Under the pieces are notes generated by a model, which did no database searches, had not been told where the DNA came from, and saw only the letters and a list, made by a program, of their open reading frames with translations. A stretch of DNA of 64,000 nt from Takakia lepidozioides (Eukaryota; Streptophyta; Takakiopsida; Takakiales; Takakiaceae), in the NCBI GenBank assembly GCA_030704615.1, contig CM060732.1, forward strand, positions 67,933,053 through 67,997,052. The letters are read 5' to 3'. Positions 42,832 through 53,138 of this stretch are shown piece by piece. Made by a program: the position numbers and the translations under genes. Position 1 is the stretch's first letter; every line of letters starts with the position of its first letter.

Positions 42832-44419
42832 TTGCGACGCCGGGGGTAAGACCAGCTGCAGTGTTCAGACTAGCAGCAACACTCTGTGAGAGTGGGGAGG
42901 TCACTTCATCTTCTGCGGAGTTAGTGGAAGGTGTAGTGGCAGAGGGATCCTCGGATTTGAGGGTCAAGACTGCCACGGCTGCGCCATGGCAAGCTGCAGC
43001 TGCCAGGTTGACGGAGCTGCCAGTTAGGCCAGCCTTTGAGCGCGCCATGGTGACACCTGGAGTTGTCTTGTTAGACAACCAGGATGGCATTTTCTCTTTG
43101 AGTGGACCGGCAGGCAAGAAGTACCGGCCACTGCGGGTCTTGTTGGACTCGGGAGCTCAGCCACTGATGTTGGGCAGAGCAACTATTGCAGGTTTGGGCC
43201 TCATGGAGGCGGATATGGAGCCTTGTCCTTTCCAGATACAGACATCTCTAGGAGGATCAGAGCAGGCTCGGGGCATGACACGGCATCAGTTGGCCATTAG
43301 ACTGCAGCCGGATCATCCTATCGATGGCTCAGTAATGCGAGCTTAGGCCATTGTGACAGACGCGGTCTCTTACAATGTCCTCATTGGTGGGGCACTGTTA
43401 TACCCCATGGGCTTCACCCTGGACTTTTGGGAGGAGTCAGCATTCTACAGGCCTGGATGGCAGTCAGGGGATGGTCGTCGTGCACAGCTCCCTGTGACAT
43501 TCATTGGGGGTATTGCGGCTGCCCAACGGGGCAAGATGCCAACACTAGCCGCCTTTACAGCTGCAATTAGTTGGCCTGGAGAGTTGCTGGAAGGCAATGC
43601 CCATGCAGAGGATGTGCCACCTCCAGCAGAGCAGGATGACATGCATGGTGTGGCGGAGTTGCCTGCCATGGTTGCTCACACTCCATTGTGGGGTACGAGC
43701 AAGGATTTGCAGCAGGTTGCTGATCGACGGGTGCAACAAGCCTGGGTAGAGGCTTTTGTACCGTCAGGAGAGGAGGAGAGTGCAGGTATTGCACCAGGAC
43801 CACCTCAGTTGTCACCATTGGATACCACACCTATTGTGTGGCAGTATCCGGATGAAGGCATTTGCCTTCTGGACTTGTTTGGCGGGATCAGCACCGGATT
43901 GGCTGCTGTGCTACAGGCAGATGTGCGGGTAAGGGGTTACCTGTATGTGGAGAGGGATGAGACTGCACGATGCATCTCACTGCGCCATGTTGCTCAGTTG
44001 GTACAGCAGTACCCTGCTTTGTTGCCAGTGTCTGCAGTTCGTGGATACCAACAAGCCTTGCCAGCAGACATTTCGTTACTGGGGGCGCCGGATTTGGAGC
44101 AGGTTGGCTCCATTGATCTGGTAGTGGCAGGTTGGCCCTGCCAAGGGCATTCATCAGCCGGGCATGGCAATGGATTGCGAGACTCGAGGACGGGTCTGTT
44201 TTGGGAGATGGTGCGGATTTTGCGCCACTTGCAGCTTCATCAAGCTGTATCGCCAGCATACATCTTGGAGAATGTGCCACTGATGGGCGATTCTCGGGCT
44301 AGGGTGATGGCCAGTGTGCATCAAGTCCGGTCGTGGCTTGGGTCAGCATTGCTGCTGGATGCAGCTGCAGTGGGATCACGGGCTCATCGTCCATGGCTAT
44401 GGTGGACTAACTTGATGTC
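42798..44419 (+). pseudogene. Retroelement polyprotein: aspartic protease plus cytosine-5 DNA methyltransferase
   Basis: Overlaps the end of gag by 34 bases in the -1 frame. Protease: 'LRVLLDSGAQPLMLGRATI' (catalytic DSG), then past a single in-frame TAG (43344-43346) 'YNVLIGGALLYPMGFTLDFW'. Methyltransferase (about 43860-44419), by motif: I 'CLLDLFGGISTGLAAVL', II 'YLYVERDETA', IV 'DLVVAGWPCQGHSS' with catalytic Cys in PCQ (about 44139), VI 'AYILENVPLMG', VIII 'GSRAHRPWLWWTNL'. The motif order and the SAHR--WLW--NL block resemble DNMT3/DRM-type enzymes. Motifs IX and X and all of RT, RNase H and integrase are missing, because a Ty3-type LTR starts at 44420. The frame then runs 40 codons into that LTR. 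As sequenced it is a truncated, single-stop pseudogene. Confidence 0.85.
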
Positions 44420-45630
44420 TGTCGCGCGGCTTTTACTCACCCATCCCTTCGCTATCCGAGGCGGAAACTCCAAGATAGAAGAGTTGGAAATCTCTAAGTA
44501 CTCAGCCCGCGCAGAACAATCAGTCATGACCTACAGCTAATGTATCATGGGGGTGTTTCCTATTTGTTTCCTTTTCCGCATTCATCTTAGCTACCTTACC
44601 ATTGATAATTAAGTATCAGTTTGCTTCATCAATTTATCGGTTTCCTTAACTCCTCCATTCAATCCACAGCTTCACTCAGATCTCTCTACACAGTGTGATT
44701 GTATCGTATAAGTATCAGATTATGATTTATCAGGTATCAGGCCGAAGCCATTATGTCTCTAATCTGCTCTACAATATCACTCTAGCTTTGCATATGACAA
44801 GCATCTACTAATCCTCTTTTCTCCTTCATCGTGCTCTCCGATCTCCGCTCCCGCCTGTCTCCGAAGTCCTCCCCGAATAATGATCCCCTTCCTATTCCCC
44901 GTTCTTCCCTTTATCCTCCTATCCGCGGTTCTAACCGTTTCCCTCTCTAACCGTCGTATGTGAACTAACATGTTCCTTTCACTGGTGTTGTTCCCCACAG
45001 TCGTTTTCTGTCCTACTCTTCGTTCCCTATTATCGTGACAGCTGTGTCAAGCGGTGACTGGCTGTGTTTGGCTGTGTCGGGCTGTGACTGGCTGTGTGGC
45101 TGTGCCGGGCTGTGACGGCTGTGTGGGCTGTGTCTGCTGTGACGACTGTGACGGGCTGTGTGGGCTGTGACGACTGTGTGGGCTGTGACGACTGTGACGG
45201 GCTGTGTTGGCTGTGTGGGCTGTGACGGCTGTGTCGGCTGTGTGGGCTGTGACGACTGTGACGGGCTGTGTTGGCTGTGTGGGCTGTGACGGCTGTGTCG
45301 GCTGTGTGGGCTGTGACGACTGTGACGGGCTGTGTTGGCTGTGTGGGCTGTGACGGCTGTGTCGGCTTGGTGGGCTGTGACGACTGTGACGGGCTGTGTT
45401 GGCTGTGTGGGCTGTGACGACTGTGACGGGCTGTGTTGGCTGTGTGGGCTGTGACTGCTGTGTCGGCTGTGTGGGCTGTGACTGCTGTGTCGGCTGTGTG
45501 GGCTATGTAACCCCCCTCTACAGTGCGCTGCTGTTACCCCTAAGGTTCCTGTTTGTCTCAGTCTGTGCAAAAATTAAGAGTACCCTACAGATCCCGTATA
45601 AGTGTCTAAGTCCCCTACAGTCCTCTAACA
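44420..45630 (-). mobile_element. 3' LTR of Ty3-type element A (1211 bp)
   Basis: TGTCGCGCGGCTTTTACTCA ... TCCTCTAACA on the plus strand, repeated at 53031-53999 and 58904-59910. It is adjacent to a polypurine tract on its internal side, so it is the 3' LTR of a minus-strand element. The extra length over the other two copies comes from more copies of the GGCTGTG minisatellite. The flank on the left is methyltransferase sequence. Confidence 0.92.
45043..45510. repeat. Minisatellite inside the LTR (GGCTGTG-based, ~64-bp higher-order unit)
   Basis: Runs of GGCTGTG(A/T)(C/G) words are arranged into an approximately 64-bp unit (words GACGACTGTGACGGGC, TGTGTTGGCTGTGTG, TGACGGCTGTGTCGG), repeated at least three times. 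Shorter versions lie in the other LTRs at about 53645-53880 and 59565-59790. ORFs across it are by-products of the repeat. Confidence 0.9.
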
Positions 45631-45652
45631 TTACCCCTTCCCCCCTCAAAAA
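45631..45652 (-). other. Polypurine tract of element A
   Basis: On the minus strand GAGGGGGGAAGGGGTAA directly precedes the LTR. This is the expected plus-strand primer of an LTR retrotransposon and fixes the orientation of element A. Confidence 0.8.
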
Positions 45653-45732
45653 GCCGTGTCCTCACGGTTTACTGTTTCCGAGTAGCAACCCTTTGTGAGT
45701 GAGCACCTTGTTGACGTTGAGAGTTTCGTGGT

Positions 45733-46345
45733 GGGCTGTGTTGCACTGTGGTAAGCTGTGATAGGCTGTGACACGCTGCGGTAGGTGTGATAGGCTGTGT
45801 CACGTCGTGACGGGCTGTGATAGGCTGTGTCACGCCGTGCTGGGCTGTGATAGGCTGTGTTGCGCCTTGCTGGGCTGTGATAGGCTGTGTCAACGCCGTG
45901 CTGGGCTGTGATAGGCTGTGTGACGCCGTGATGGGGCTGTGATAGGCTGTGTTGCACTGTGGTAAGCTGTGATAGGCTGTGACACGCTGCGGTAGGTTGT
46001 GATAGGCTGTGTCACGTCGTGACGGGCTGTGATAGGCTGTGTCACGCCGTGCTGGGCTGTGATAGGCTGTGTTGCGCCTTGCTGGGCTGTGAAGGCTGTG
46101 TCACCCGTGCTGGCTGTGATAGGCTGTGTGACGCCGTGATGGGCTGTGATAGGCTGTGTTGCGCCTTGCTGGGCTGTGATAGGCTGTGTCACGCCGTGAT
46201 GGGCTGTGATAGGCTGTCTCACGCCGTGATGGGCTGTGATAGGCTGTATCACGCCGTGATGGGCTGTGATAGGTTGTGTCACGCCGTGATGGGCTGTGAT
46301 AGGCTGTATCACGCCGTGATGGGCTGTGATCGGCTGTGTCACGTT
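45733..46345. repeat. 30-bp minisatellite between integrase and 3' LTR of element A
   Basis: About twenty tandem copies of a 30-bp unit made of GGGCTGTGAT, AGGCTGTGTC and ACGCCGTGAT with few variants, the most uniform at 46130-46345. Because 30 is a multiple of three, the minus strand has a 197-codon frame (45890-46483) of decapeptide repeats 'TQPITAHHGV'. It is absent from element B, whose matching segment is deleted. Confidence 0.92.
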
Positions 46346-46612
46346 TGTTTTGCCCACCCCGGTCATATATACTGGGCCTAGCGACAAGTGTTCCATACTC
46401 CGTTCGTAACACTGGTGCAGCCCGTGACTGCTCTTGCGGTTCAACATGCAAATCATGCTGCAGGGGTTTGTCATGGATACCACTGTACCCCTTCAACTTA
46501 TTTGCATTGACTCTTCCAGCATTTCTTTGTTAATGGTTGTAACATGGCTGTGTTGTTATCATACATCTTTTGTATGACATAAGGTGGTGATTTAAGCTTA
46601 GAAGCTTGAATC

Positions 46613-47531
46613 TTAACCATCTCCCCCCCGTCTTAAAAGTCTGGCTTCATGCGTGATCTGAATTCTGGTCATATTATCAGCTGCATCAGCACGTACTTCT
46701 TCCACATGGTATAATTCATGTTTCCTGACCTTGATGGAGTCTTGCAATTCCATTCTTTTTCCCCACTCCGTTCTCATGGTAGGTAACAGGAATTCCACTG
46801 GAAGTAAGGCTTCCATACCATAAACTAATTGGAATGGTGTATACTTTGTGGTGACTTATATGAAGTCCTGTATGACCATAAAGCTGTCAGCAGCTTTGTA
46901 TCCCAATCCGTTCTGTTTGCATTGACTATCTTAGCCAAGATAGTACATAGTATTTTGTTGGTAGCCTCTGCCTGCCATTACCCTGTGGGTAATATGTTGT
47001 ACTCTTTCTATGCACAATCATAAACTCTTTAGTCAATAACTCAATGGTCTCATTCATGAAGTGACTTCCCTTGATCACTGATAAATTCTAAGGGACATCC
47101 AAATCGTGTAAGTATGTTCTCGTACAGGAACCTTGCTGTGGACTTGGCTGTGTTGTCCTCAAAGCTTTAGCTTCCACCCACTTTGTAGTATAATCAGTGG
47201 CTGTAATTATGTACCTGTTTTGTGTATTCTTGGATGGTGGATTAATTGGTCCAACAAAGTCTAGTCCCCATTTCTGAAATGGTTCCGTAGGCATTGTAGG
47301 ATGCAAGGCCATTCTTCCAGATCTCTGCAAAGGTCCTAGCCTCTGACATTCATCACACTTCTGACAATACTCATGTACATCTTTGAACAAAGTAGGCCAC
47401 CAGTATCCTGCGAGTAGTATCTTTCTACTGGTAGTCTCTTCTCCAAAATGACCTCCAGCCACTCCTTTATGAACTTCCTCCAAGACTTTATTTACTTCAT
47501 GGTGGTACAAGCATCGTTTTAGTACTCCCAT
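46613..47531 (-). pseudogene. Integrase of element A (frameshifted)
   Basis: Inserts element cDNA into the genome. Seen: HHCC zinc domain ('[19 protein letters not shown]', '[18 protein letters not shown]'), core start '[12 protein letters not shown]' (first catalytic Asp) and '[16 protein letters not shown]' (second Asp), then a frame break near 47120. The C-terminal end reappears at 46613-46816 ('LLPTMRTEWGKRMELQDSI', 'MTRIQITHEARLLRRGG'). The frame breaks make it inactive. Confidence 0.8.
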
Positions 47532-48344
47532 CAGGTCCTAACTTATACATTCTGCTTCCTACCATAGTATAAGGTAAAGCTTTGATAGCAATTCTCTTCC
47601 TCTGCTCCTTACCATAACTAGGTGGGCACTGACCATGAGCAAGGTAGTATCTGATTGGCCACTGCCAATCTAACCATTCATCTGCACTTCCTTGCACCTC
47701 CATTACAAATAAACTCGCATCAGGTAACTGATCGTCCACTCCTCCTGTGGCGGCCTCTCCTGTTGTTAGTCGTGACAAATGATCTGCCACAAGATGCAAA
47801 CGGCCAGGCTTGTAAATAACCTCGAACTCAAACTCATGCAAGATTATTAACCACCTCGCTATCCTTCCACTTATCAAAGGTTTGTTCACCAGATATATCA
47901 GAGCCTGGTGAAATCCACATAAAACATAAACTTTCTTCCCAATAGGTAATGCCTGAATTTCTTCACTGCATAGATCATTGCCAATGCTTCTCTTTCCGTT
48001 GTGCTATAGTTCCTCTCAGCACTGTTCATCAACCGGCTAGCATAGTACACAGGTGAATCTATATTCCCTGTAACATTCTGGGCTAACACCGCTCCCAACG
48101 CTTCTCCTGATGCATCGCAGTGAACATGAAATACTACATGCCAGTGAGGGTTAATCAGCACAGGTGTAGTTGTTACTGACAGTGTAAGTTCCTCAAACGC
48201 CTGTTGACATTCAGCTGTCCATGCAAACACTGCATCTTTCTTCAGAAGCTTGCTCAATGGTGCTGCTATTTGTGCATACCTTTTGACAAATCTTCTGTAA
48301 TAACTGGTTTGCCCAAGGAATCTCCTTAAACTCTTAACATTCAC
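47497..48344 (-). pseudogene. RNase H region of element A
   Basis: Degrades the RNA strand during reverse transcription. Seen: 'LRRFLGQTSYYRRFVKRYAQ' (connection), 'VHCDASGEALGAVLAQNV' (RNase H Asp), 'YYASRLMNSAERNYSTTERE' (Glu) and 'GRIARWLIILHEFEFEVIY' with 'HLVADHLSRL' (final Asp). Split into two frames near 47895. Typical Ty3 type. Confidence 0.82.
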
Positions 48345-49269
48345 TGGTGGTGGAGAGCTTTAATGGACTCTGTCTTCCTGGGATCCACAAGGAGTCCCTT
48401 CTTACACACAATGTGTCCCAGAAGCACCCCTGAGTTCACACAGAAAGTACACTTCTCTGGGTTCAAGCCCAGACCTCTCATCCTGCATCTGGCCAGGCAT
48501 AACTCCAATTTATGCAAGTGCTCATTCTTAGAGCTGTACACACTGAAATCATCCAAAAACACCTGCATGAAATCATCCAGATACTCATGAAAAGATTCAC
48601 TTATCACTCTCTGAAAGGTCGCTGGTGCATTACAAAGTCCAAAGGGCATGACTTTGTATGCATAAGCCCCCCAGTCTGTGATGAAAGCTGTTTTCCCTTG
48701 GTCTTCTTCTGCCACTTGCACTTGATTATAACCACTGAAGCCATCCATGAATGAGTACATCTCATGGCCTGCCACAGTGTCTAATACTGCTTCTGTGAAT
48801 GGCAAAGGGAAAGGATCTTTCTTCGTACAAGCATTCAGCTTCTTATAGTTCACACATACTCTTAGTTTGCCATTCTTCTTGGGAACTATAACAATGGGTG
48901 ACAACCAAGTTGTATACTCTATTGGGTATATAAACTTAGCCTCAGCCAACTTCTTTATCTCTTCTCCAACCTTCTGTGCGTAGTTGGGATTCATTCTATA
49001 CCTCGCCTGCTTGATTGGTACTGACCCTGGTTCCAGTTCAATTTTATGCTGACAGACTTCAGGTGGTATCCCTTTTAGATCCTCATAGCTCCAAGCAAAT
49101 ACATCTCTGTATTTGATGAACAAGCTTTTAGCTTCTTCGAAGAATTCGGCTCCAAATCAGCTCCTACTTTCACCATCCTCGGTTCCTCCTGAGTTCCCAC
49201 ATTTACTTCTCTCACCTGCTCATCAGCTGTGATTGTCCAACCAGTCACCACTTCATCCTGTAAGCTCAC
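48341..49269 (-). pseudogene. Reverse transcriptase of element A
   Basis: Ty3/gypsy-type polymerase with the canonical blocks 'DVFAWSYEDLKGIPPEVCQH', 'YPIEYTTWLSPIVIVPKKNG', 'YSFMDGFSGYNQVQVAEEDQ' (motif A Asp), 'MPFGLCNAPATFQRVISESF' and 'FLDDFSVYSSKNEHLHKLEL' (motif C FLDD), followed by 'GLLVDPRKTE'. One frame change near 49100 separates it from the upstream segment at 49075-49269. Otherwise the 260-codon core is open, indicating a young copy. Confidence 0.88.
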
Positions 49270-49394
49270 AGTGGCTGGTTCTTCTAGGATTTCTATCTCT
49301 CCCTCCTTTTCTTCATAGAAATGTGATGGGTAAAGTTGGTTTCCTCTTCAATTGTGTTTTGTCACTACACCACAGCAGATACCTCTCAAACAAC

Positions 49395-50465
49395 TTAGGC
49401 TTTCCAGCCGCATCTCTGCAACCTGCTCCCATTCTGGGTGTGCAGCAAATAGGGTAGCTTCCTGCTCCTCATCCAGTCCTCCCTCCAGTCATACTCTCTG
49501 ACTCCTCGAGGTCTTCTTGTAGCAGGTAATCTACTAGATTTCTTTGTGGTAATTTGTATCTCGTGCATCCCATTATGCACAGTTAGTAACTGAGAATTCC
49601 AGTCATGGAATACCCTGGCCTGTTTCAGCCACGGACGTCCCAATAATAAGGAGTAAGCCTCCATGACTTCATCCATTTTTAATACAGTTACTGTGATCAT
49701 AAAGATCATTTTCTGTATCTGTATCTTAACTCCTCTTATTAATCCCAATGGCTGTACACTTCTTTGATCTGCCATTGTTACTGTAAATGGGGCTGGTTTC
49801 ATGTTACTTAGACCAAGCTTCTTCCTTAATTGGTCTGTCATGATATTTACTCCAGAACCACCATCTATCAGTACATCAGTTAGTTCTGTGCTTCCAATTC
49901 TCAATTGGATTACTGGCATAGAATCATCAAAGTCCATGACTGGTTCTCGCCCTTCCGGCTTCACATTATAACTGGTCACCTTGCTGTTCAGGTCTGTGTT
50001 TCCTGTCTCTTGGGCAATTCGATTGATTGCCTGATACAGCCTGTGCCTACAATAAGGTGCCACAGCTAATAGCTGTCCAATGGTAATTTCTGCTTTGGTC
50101 TGACATATTACTTCAGCCAAAGTCTCTTCATTACTTTGCATGTCTGCATCTTCTTTTTTCCTTTCTTCCTCACTCCCCTCTTTTTCTCCATCCGAATCAG
50201 AGGAATCTGCCACAGGAATATCAGTACTCTTTTGCATTTCCCTTATAGTATCTGCCACTTCCTTGTGCAGTTCCTTCTCATCCTTCCAAGTCTCTTCATC
50301 TTCAGGCATATCATTGCCACTTCCAGTCTCATCTTCTTCCTCTTCTACTGGAGGTATTAGTTTGGCTTTACTTCTTGTTACTATCATTGTACTTACTTCT
50401 GGTACAACACATGGCCTAACCATGTGAGCTGCCACCACTGGGCCCTCATTCACAGGAGCTCTCAT
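49395..50465 (-). CDS. Aspartic protease region of element A
   Basis: A 356-codon open frame with 'MPVIQLRIGSTELTDVLIDG' then 'GSGVNIMTDQLRKKLGL' (retropepsin-like D-G-G-S-G in place of the usual DTG/DSG) and the C-terminal 'AYSLLLGRPWLKQARVFHDW'. The acidic N-terminal part ('EEEEDETGSGNDMPEDEETW') links gag and protease. Cleaves the element polyprotein. Open here; slightly deleted in element B. Confidence 0.8.
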   Translation of the reverse strand: MRAPVNEGPVVAAHMVRPCVVPEVSTMIVTRSKAKLIPPVEEEEDETGSGNDMPEDEETWKDEKELHKEVADTIREMQKSTDIPVADSSDSDGEKEGSEEERKKEDADMQSNEETLAEVICQTKAEITIGQLLAVAPYCRHRLYQAINRIAQETGNTDLNSKVTSYNVKPEGREPVMDFDDSMPVIQLRIGSTELTDVLIDGGSGVNIMTDQLRKKLGLSNMKPAPFTVTMADQRSVQPLGLIRGVKIQIQKMIFMITVTVLKMDEVMEAYSLLLGRPWLKQARVFHDWNSQLLTVHNGMHEIQITTKKSSRLPATRRPRGVREYDWREDWMRSRKLPYLLHTQNGSRLQRCGWKA

Positions 50466-50479
50466 CTCATTCTGGTGTC

Positions 50480-52422
50480 TTATCCAGAATGAACAGGCTG
50501 CCTTGCGATGTCCTGGCTGATTACAATAGTAACATAGCTCTTCACCATTGGGTCCTCGCCCTTGGTCTGGTCTTGGATTATTTCTATAATCCTGATTCCC
50601 GGGCTGGTAATTCCCCCTTGGATTACCCTGATAGTTGCCTCTGGAATTTCCTTGGTAATTCCTCTTGAATTACCTCTCCCTTCCATGCCATTGTTATAAC
50701 CACCAGACCTACCATAGTGGTCCTGATCATTGCTTCTTCTTGGCTGGGGCTGCACCTGATGCACCCTCACTTGCCTAGGTTCTCTTGCAGCTGTCCTTCT
50801 GTTGTAGTAACAATTCTCAGTAGAATGGTTATCCATTTTACAGATAGTACAGTGTTTCTCCTTCATGTGGCATTCTGTAGTGGTATGGCCTTCATTCTGG
50901 CACTTTGCACACCATACACCCTTCCTCCAATGTGTTGCAGCCTCTGTGGCATACTTCTTCAAGATTTCTTCCAATCTTTTCTCATAGTTATCCCTCTTCA
51001 ACTTTTCCTTTCTCTTACTCTTTCTTTTTAGTTCTTGCTCTTCTTCTTCATCTGACTCATCTTCAGAGTCCTCATCTTCCTTTTTCTCTCTCCTGAGCAT
51101 TCCCAATTGCTCAATTCTGTTTGCAGTTTCAAATGCCTCCTCCACTGTATTATGGGGTAACATATCCACTTTCTTCTGCAACTCTGGTCTTAGTCCACTC
51201 ACAAACCAAGTCTTCTGTAAACCGGGTGCTGGTACTGCAGCCAGCTTTTTCATCATCAATTCCATCTTCTCCATATACTCTTCAACAGTTTCATGCTTCT
51301 TCTGCTTCAGCTGTTGTAAACTTCCATACACTTCATCCTCAGTTTTACTTGTCCTGAACCTATTTCGAAATGCTGTATTCAAGCCATTCCAGGTTAGGAA
51401 ATGATTATCAGGGAATCTTGCATACCATTCACTTGCTTTCTTGATAAGTGAACAAGGAAACAGTCTCATCTTGGCATCATCGCCATTCTCATTGTTCACT
51501 ATACACATGTGCTCAAATTGGCTAATGTGTACATCGGGATCCCCTTTTCCTGAATATATTGGAAAGGGTGGTTTTGCCCGTGTTGGTTGTAACGCCATCT
51601 GTGGCCCTACCTTCTGCCCACTGACAGGTGCTGGCACCCTTGCTGGTGCTGGTCCTTCTGGACCTGTTGTTTTTGTGGTGGATCTTCCACCAAGTGGTGG
51701 CCCTTGAGCACTCCCTGCTTCTGGCCCCACGATATTCACAGTATTCCCAGCTTCAGTTGCACTACTTCCCACACTCCCTGTCCCCCAGAGCCAGATCCAG
51801 GCAGCCCGCCTGATCCCCTGAGCCGACACCTTCGTTGGCCTGTGATCCAAGTGCTCCACTTGATCCAGGTCCAACGGGTTGGGATGTCCTGGTTGTAGTC
51901 TCAACCTCAGCTGTTGGGTCTACTTTCTTCATATTCTTCCTCTTCCAATTTCTTCTCTCTGTTTTCATCCTCCAAGTTCTGCCCTTGGGTTTCTTCTTCA
52001 CTCATGTAACTCAACTGTAATGGTGTTGGAGAGTCTGAACTCTCCGTTGGCTCTGCCACATCCTCATCTCCTTCTTTCATCTTCTGCTTCAGAAACTGGA
52101 GTTCCTGCTTTTGGTGTTCCATGCCAACTCTTATCAAAGATTTCTGTCAAGTCTTTTATCCAAGGATGTACCTCAGATCTTTCACCTCGTGATTGATCTT
52201 CTTCCTGTACCAATTCCTTAATCTTTCTTGCAAAGAAACAGAAGGAGTGGCATCCAACTCTAGTTCTTCCGGTATAGGTGATGCAATTTTTGATCTTGAT
52301 GGTGTGATCCAGATGATCCCCTTTGTCTATTCCTCTCTCCCAAAGATATGGATAATTAGCTTTCAGATAGCTTTCTCTTTTTGATGAATATCTTTGTCGT
52401 CTAGCTTCTCTTCATCACTCAT
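50480..52422 (-). pseudogene. gag of element A
   Basis: Capsid segment 'PFPIYSGKGDPDVHISQFEH', 'SEWYARFPDNHFLTWNGLNT' and 'QQLKQKKHETVEEYMEKMEL', then zinc knuckles 'CAKCQNEGHTTTEC' and 'CTICKMDNHSTENC'; a third (CYYCNQPGHRKA type) lies in another frame near 50510. The N-terminal part (from ATG 52422, acidic with a Gly/Ser-rich linker) is split by frame changes near 51900 and 52140, whereas the copy in element B is open over 308 codons. Confidence 0.82.
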
Positions 52423-52434
52423 GTCCCATGTCTT

Positions 52435-53138
52435 TCATTTCTTTAAATGTGGCAATAACCAAAACTCTCTTCTGTAATATCTCTCGTATATGCCTGGATT
52501 TCTTTCAAGCTTCAATGCACCCTTGGCTATACTTGAAGTCTCCGTTACCATATAACCATATGGCAAACAAAGTCTGAAAAGCTGTTCTTGGTGTGAGTTT
52601 GATCCACAAAATATCCTTTGGAATCCATTCTTTACCAGTACAAGCTCTTCATGCATATGAGTATAAACATTCACCTTTCTTTCTTCCCAGCCTTCAAACT
52701 CTACTCGTTTAATGGATAGCAACGCTATCACATAAACTAATGTTGGTAACCAACGTGCTCTTCCTCTACAGGCTACCTGATAAATCTTTATCACTCCTTT
52801 CTCCAGACCCCATTCTGGATCAGCATATGCACTCGTTTAAGAATATTTTCTTTACATCCGTCTGGCAATTCCAAGAACCTTTGAAAGAATTGTTTGGACA
52901 ATCTTTCTTCCTTCGTTCCACAGGGAATTTGATTCACTTCAAATTCTTTAATGGTCCAACCACCATGATCCCACCAGATGCCTGTCACATCTGGTTGTTC
53001 ATGTCCCAGGTCCCCAGTATGGTCGCCAAATGTCGCGCGGCTTTTACTCACCCATCCCTTCGCTATCCGAGGCGGAAACTCCAAGATAGAAGAGTTGGAA
53101 ATCTCTAAGTACTCAGCCCGCGCAGAACAATCAGTCAT
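52435..53138 (-). pseudogene. Leader ORF of element A, upstream of gag
   Basis: Two overlapping frames (52791-53138 and 52435-52794) read from inside the 5' LTR across the primer-binding site to just before gag: 'HEQPDVTGIWWDHGGWTIKE', 'FFQRFLELPDGCKENILKRV', then 'IKIYQVACRGRARWLPTLVY' and 'HMHEELVLVKNGFQRIFCGS'. The same protein sequence is preserved in element B (58318-59011). No known domain is recognised. An extra ORF before gag is a known feature of Tat/Ogre-type plant elements, which may be the relatives. Confidence 0.55.
53011..53028 (-). other. Primer-binding site of element A
   Basis: Directly inside the 5' LTR, the minus strand reads TGGCGACCATACTGGGGA after two T residues. It starts with TGG as a tRNA 3'-CCA complement should, and resembles the TGGCGAC...GGGGA sites of Tat/Ogre-type elements. 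The same site follows the third LTR at 58884-58901. The tRNA was not identified. Confidence 0.7.

Noticed and set aside
43860-44419. Methyltransferase as an independent host DRM-type gene next to a retroelement
   Set aside because: It is in frame with and directly follows the retropepsin without splice sites, so it is read as a domain of the element polyprotein.
45013-45698. Long open frames through the LTR minisatellite (Ser/His/Gln-rich or Cys/Gly-rich)
   Set aside because: They arise from the GGCTGTG repeat and have no codon bias or start context; treated as repeat artefacts.
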